From: Neomegalonema sp.
GTDB lineage: Bacteria; Pseudomonadota; Alphaproteobacteria; Rhodobacterales; Rhodobacteraceae
Assembly (NCBI RefSeq): GCF_028688855.1
Contig: NZ_JAQTXI010000002.1
Location: 186,001-250,000, forward strand
Direction: 5' to 3'
Length of the DNA: 64,000 bases
Made by a program: the position numbers and the translations under genes. The notes beneath the pieces were generated by a model. That model ran no database searches. It was not told where the DNA came from and saw nothing but the letters and a program-made list of their open reading frames with translations. Of this stretch, positions 61,021 to 64,000 are shown piece by piece. Within the stretch, counting starts at the first letter, position 1, and every line of letters starts with the position of its first letter.

Positions 61021-62424
61021 TCAGTAGATCCAGATCTCGACGCGGCGATTGCGGCCCTGGCCGGCGGCGTCCACGCCCGTGCGCCCCGCCTTCCAGTCGC
61101 AGGCCACCGGGGCGATCTCGCCCCAGCCGACGACGAGGTCCGTCTTGACTCCCGCCGCCGCCAGACGCGCCGCCACCGCCCGCGCCCGGTCGCGGGCGAG
61201 CCAGCGGTTGTCCGCATGCACGCCGAGGCTGTCGGTGAAACCCAGAGCCGCCAGCCTGCGGCGGGGCTGCTCCTGCTTGAGGGCCTTCCAGTAGGCCGCC
61301 AGGCGCTCGACGTCCCTTGCGGCGTTCTCGTCCAGCTCGGCGCCGCCGAAGGTGAAGCGGAAGGTCACGCTGAGCCGCCGCGCTTCCGGATCGGCGGCGA
61401 AACGGGCGAAGTCCTGCATGTCGGCGAGGCCCACGTCCTCCTTGTCGGCGAGCAGCAGGCTGCGCCGGATGGCCTCGTCGCCATAGCCGCGCGGACTGGC
61501 GACCACCTCCAGATCGGTCAGCTCCGCCGCCGCCAGAGCCGGACGCGCGGCCTCCGAAAGCGCGAAGGCGACGAAGTCCTGCGCGGTCTGCGAGGCTCCG
61601 GCGGATCTCCGCAGCAAAGTCAGCCGCCGCGCGAGCGGATATTCTCCGGTCTTCAGCGCGAAGGGCTCGGGCGCGGAGACGAGTCCGCAATCCTGCGCCA
61701 GAGCCAGAGGCCTGGCCGCCCCCGGAGGCCCGCCCAGAAAGCCCAGCGCCAGAGGATCCCCCGCCGCCGCCGCCGCGAGATCGGCGTTGGAGGCGAAGCT
61801 CTCGGCGCTGCGGGCGAAGGCGCGCCCCTCCATGACGACCGACTTGAAGAGATCGGCCGAGCCCGAATCCGCCTCCCGGACGAGCAGGCGCACCGGACCC
61901 TTGAAGGCCGGATCTATCCGGCTCCAATCAGTGGTCCGGCCCGAGAAGAGGTCGCGCAGCTGCGCCAGAGACAGGGCCTTGGCCGGATTGTCGGGATGGA
62001 CCACCACCGTCACGGCGTCCAGCGCGACCACATGCGCCGAAAGCCCGCTCCCTCCGGCGGCCTCCTGATCGGCGGAGCGCACCGGGCGCGAGGCCATGCC
62101 GAGATCCGCCGTTCCCGCCCGCAGCGCCCGGAAGGGCGAGCCATGGGCCGAGATCCCGATCTCGACCTCCTCGTCCTCCGGCGAGAGCGCGGAGAGGATC
62201 AGATCCTCGGGCGCGGCGCCCTGACGCTTCAGAACCTCGACGTAGCCGGAGGCTTCGAGGAAGGCGCGTCCGAGTTCGGGCAGCAGCCGCGCGCCCATGG
62301 CGTTGGATCCGGCGAAGCGCAGGAGCATGCGGGGCGTCTCCTCCTGCGCGGCCTCCCGGGGCTGGGCCGCCGCGGCGGGGGCGAGGAGGGCGCAGGTCAG
62401 CGCGATCATCGTGGTCTTCCGCAT
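61021..62424 (-). CDS. PstS-like substrate-binding domain fused to an OmpA-family peptidoglycan-binding domain
   Basis: Secreted protein of 467 residues. Signal peptide MRKTTMIALTCALLAPAAAAQ. A PBP-like domain (about 30-290) starts LLRFAGSNAMGARLLPELGRAFL and contains VVVHPDNPAKALSLAQLRDLFSGRTTDWS, as in phosphate-binding proteins. The C-terminal OmpA domain (about 345-465) has ALGFTDSLGVHADNRWLARDRARAVAARL and GQGRNRRVEIWIY, the peptidoglycan-binding motif. It may tether a ligand-binding domain to the cell wall in the periplasm. The start at 62424 (GGGAAG four bases upstream) is preferred over an in-frame ATG at 62436. Confidence 0.85.
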   Translation of the reverse strand: MRKTTMIALTCALLAPAAAAQPREAAQEETPRMLLRFAGSNAMGARLLPELGRAFLEASGYVEVLKRQGAAPEDLILSALSPEDEEVEIGISAHGSPFRALRAGTADLGMASRPVRSADQEAAGGSGLSAHVVALDAVTVVVHPDNPAKALSLAQLRDLFSGRTTDWSRIDPAFKGPVRLLVREADSGSADLFKSVVMEGRAFARSAESFASNADLAAAAAGDPLALGFLGGPPGAARPLALAQDCGLVSAPEPFALKTGEYPLARRLTLLRRSAGASQTAQDFVAFALSEAARPALAAAELTDLEVVASPRGYGDEAIRRSLLLADKEDVGLADMQDFARFAADPEARRLSVTFRFTFGGAELDENAARDVERLAAYWKALKQEQPRRRLAALGFTDSLGVHADNRWLARDRARAVAARLAAAGVKTDLVVGWGEIAPVACDWKAGRTGVDAAGQGRNRRVEIWIY

Positions 62425-62491
62425 GAAACTTCCCATGATTGGCGCTGGATCCTCACCCCTGACCGCAAGCCCGGACCTCGCAGGGGGGCCG

Positions 62492-63370
62492 TTATCTCCC
62501 GGGGCCGAAATCGACGAAATCCGCCCGCATCAGCCGCCGCTCCCGAGGCGCCTGCGGGTCGCAGGCCGCCGCGCCGAGCGCCTGACGCTCGATCCGGCTG
62601 GCGCCATAGGCGTTGACGTGCAACGTGAAATGCACCCGTTCCGCGCCCCCGGCCAGAGCCCGGCAGGCGGCCTCCCGGGCCGCGCCCTCCAGCGAGACCT
62701 CGACGCGGGGCTCGATGCGCCCCCGCGCCCGCAGCCCTCGCCGCACGGGATTGCGCGCCGCCTCCAGCACATAGACCTCGGCGTGATGCCCCTCGGCGCC
62801 GCCCGCGTCCGAGAGCACCAGCCGCCCGTAGCCTTCCTTCGTCTCCGGCGCCTGCTCTTCGAGGTTGGGGCGCCGGGAGGTGACGTTGGCGGTCAGACGC
62901 CCGATCCGCTCGCCGGGGAAGGGGCCGGGCGCCTCCGCCAGCAACAGGTCGAGATCGGCCTCCCCCGCCCAGATCAGGGCGATCTGGAGGGTGCCGTCAT
63001 AATCGGGAAATTCGATGAGTTCGGCCCTGGGGCGTCCTTCGGCGTCGCTCCAGTTGAGCAGCGTCAGGCGCCCGAGCAGCGGCAGGGTGGCCTGAGCCTG
63101 GCCCAGATCGTCGAAGGCGGCGGAGAAGACGTAATCCCCGATGGAGAAATCCGCGACCTCGCCGCCCTTGCGGCAGGCGGAGGAGATGCGCACGTCGGCG
63201 GCGCCCGGACGGGTGCGCCGCAGCTCGAAACGCTCGACGCAATCGAGAGCCTGCGACGGATCCTCCGCCGTCCCGACCTCCGTCCCGAGCTCTTCCTGGG
63301 CGCGGCCGGGCGAGGGCGCGGTCAGGACTGCGAGCGCGCCGATGAGCATCATGCGCCGGACGACTCCCAT
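62492..63370 (-). CDS. Secreted protein of unknown function
   Basis: I do not recognise this 292-residue protein. It begins MGVVRRMMLIGALAVLTAPSPGRA, a signal peptide, followed by QEELGTEVG. The mature part is mostly beta-like, with two possible disulfide Cys (CVERFELRRTRPGAADVRISSAC) and two more near the C terminus (ACRAL and AACDPQ). It has no transmembrane segment after the signal. GGGAGGAG lies about five bases before this ATG; open frame further upstream has no coding character. It is 67 bp upstream of the PstS/OmpA gene in the same direction, so joint expression and an envelope role are plausible. Confidence 0.72.
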   Translation of the reverse strand: MGVVRRMMLIGALAVLTAPSPGRAQEELGTEVGTAEDPSQALDCVERFELRRTRPGAADVRISSACRKGGEVADFSIGDYVFSAAFDDLGQAQATLPLLGRLTLLNWSDAEGRPRAELIEFPDYDGTLQIALIWAGEADLDLLLAEAPGPFPGERIGRLTANVTSRRPNLEEQAPETKEGYGRLVLSDAGGAEGHHAEVYVLEAARNPVRRGLRARGRIEPRVEVSLEGAAREAACRALAGGAERVHFTLHVNAYGASRIERQALGAAACDPQAPRERRLMRADFVDFGPGR

Positions 63371-63619
63371 GCGGTCTCCTCCCTTGCCTGCGGCGTTCGG
63401 CGGCCCGCGCGGCGGCGAATCCGCGCGCCGTCGCGCCACGGCGCCGCACTGCGTAAAGCTATCATTAAGGATAAGCGCGTGCCATAGGGCGAAAGGCGTG
63501 AAAACGCGCGAAATGCAGATTCGGGAGGGTTCGCGCGCCCGCCCTCCGGAGGATGCGGCGAGGCCTTCCGCCCGCTCCGGAACGCGCCTATCAAGAGCGC
63601 GGCCCGAAGGGAGGCGCGG

Positions 63620-64000
63620 ATGTTGTCGATGAAGGGGAAATACGGCCTGAAGGCGCTCTGCCATCTGGCGGGGCTCGGGCCCGACGAGGTGGCGCGCTCG
63701 CAGGAGATCGCCGCGGAGATCGGCATGTCCAAGAAATTCCTCGATGCGATCCTCGGCGAATTGCGCGAGGCCGGGCTCGTGGTCGCGCGCAAGGGCCGCA
63801 GCGGCGGCTATCGCCTCGCCGCCCCCGCCGAGGAGATCACCGCCGAAAGCGCCATCCGCGCCCTGGACGGGCCGCTCGCGCCGATCCGCTGCGTCAGCCT
63901 CAATTTCTATCAGCGCTGCGAGGATTGTCCCGACGAAGCCGCCTGCGTGGTGCGGCCCACCATGCTGGAGCTGCGCAAGGCCATGCTCGACGTCCTCTCC
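63620..64000 (+). CDS. Rrf2-family transcriptional regulator (3' end outside window)
   Basis: The visible 127 residues begin MLSMKGKYGLKALCHLAGL, the Rrf2 winged-helix start, followed by SQEIAAEIGMSKKFLDAILGELREAGLVVARKGRSGGYRLA and a Cys group CVSLNFYQRCEDCPDEAACVV (four Cys between about residues 91 and 109). IscR and NsrR hold an Fe-S cluster with such Cys, whereas CymR has none, so cluster-dependent sensing is possible. GGGAGG lies six bases before the ATG. It is divergent from the secreted-protein gene across a 249 bp gap that I find otherwise featureless apart from a short AT-rich patch at 63455-63475. Confidence 0.88.
   Translation, partial: MLSMKGKYGLKALCHLAGLGPDEVARSQEIAAEIGMSKKFLDAILGELREAGLVVARKGRSGGYRLAAPAEEITAESAIRALDGPLAPIRCVSLNFYQRCEDCPDEAACVVRPTMLELRKAMLDVLS

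Overview
This window is about 69% GC and reads as a chromosomal stretch of an alphaproteobacterium, most likely a Rhodobacterales-type organism. The support is a ChvE/GbpR pair, PutA with a divergent Lrp-type PutR, a rhizobial-style inositol cluster with GGAA-N6-TTCC operators, strong GC bias at third codon positions and dense operons with ATGA overlaps. I see no rRNA, tRNA, CRISPR array, phage or insertion sequence.

Layout. 1-7.2 kb: the 5' part of chvE (sugar-binding protein) with a LysR gene, then a galactofuranose-type ABC importer operon (ytfQ-ytfR-ytfT-yjfF) ending in its own FadR-type GntR regulator. 7.3-11.4 kb: putA and divergent putR. 11.5-15.6 kb: cspA, a family 2A encapsulin shell gene overlapping its cysteine desulfurase cargo gene, and a nitroreductase. 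15.8-27.4 kb: a complete myo-inositol module (two Gfo/Idh/MocA dehydrogenases, an RpiR-type IolR, an ABC importer and iolC-D-E-B) with two matching IolR boxes. 27.4-30.3 kb: capsule-export genes kpsM/E/T. 30.4-39.1 kb: a CNNM/CorC-type membrane protein and a signalling operon (DUF294/CBS protein, small membrane protein, SLC5-histidine kinase, receiver-only response regulator, PAS/DnaQ exonuclease fusion). 39.2-41.2 kb: omega-amino-acid:pyruvate aminotransferase and a divergent XRE-cupin regulator. 41.3-46.5 kb: an AcoR-like sigma-54 activator beside a textbook enhancer/IHF/-24/-12 promoter driving a butanediol-type dehydrogenase and a two-domain flavin monooxygenase. 46.8-51.7 kb: an iorAB-type molybdenum hydroxylase, XdhC, a MobA-like cytidylyltransferase and an AhpD-like protein. 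51.9-53.9 kb: a patatin-like lipase with a predicted membrane hairpin.

The most unusual locus is 54.1-60.2 kb. It holds a 242-residue protein with a leader-like N terminus and four near-identical repeats that together carry twelve His-X-Asn tripeptides. It is followed without a break by a Cys-rich DUF483-like protein, a radical SAM/SPASM enzyme, a protein with an HExxH motif, and a 2OG-Fe(II)-type oxygenase fused to TPRs. I interpret it as a ribosomally made, multiply modified peptide pathway (His-centred cyclophane or similar). The chemistry is inferred, not shown.

The last 4 kb carries an alpha/beta hydrolase, a PstS-like/OmpA fusion, a secreted protein of unknown function and the start of an Rrf2-family regulator.
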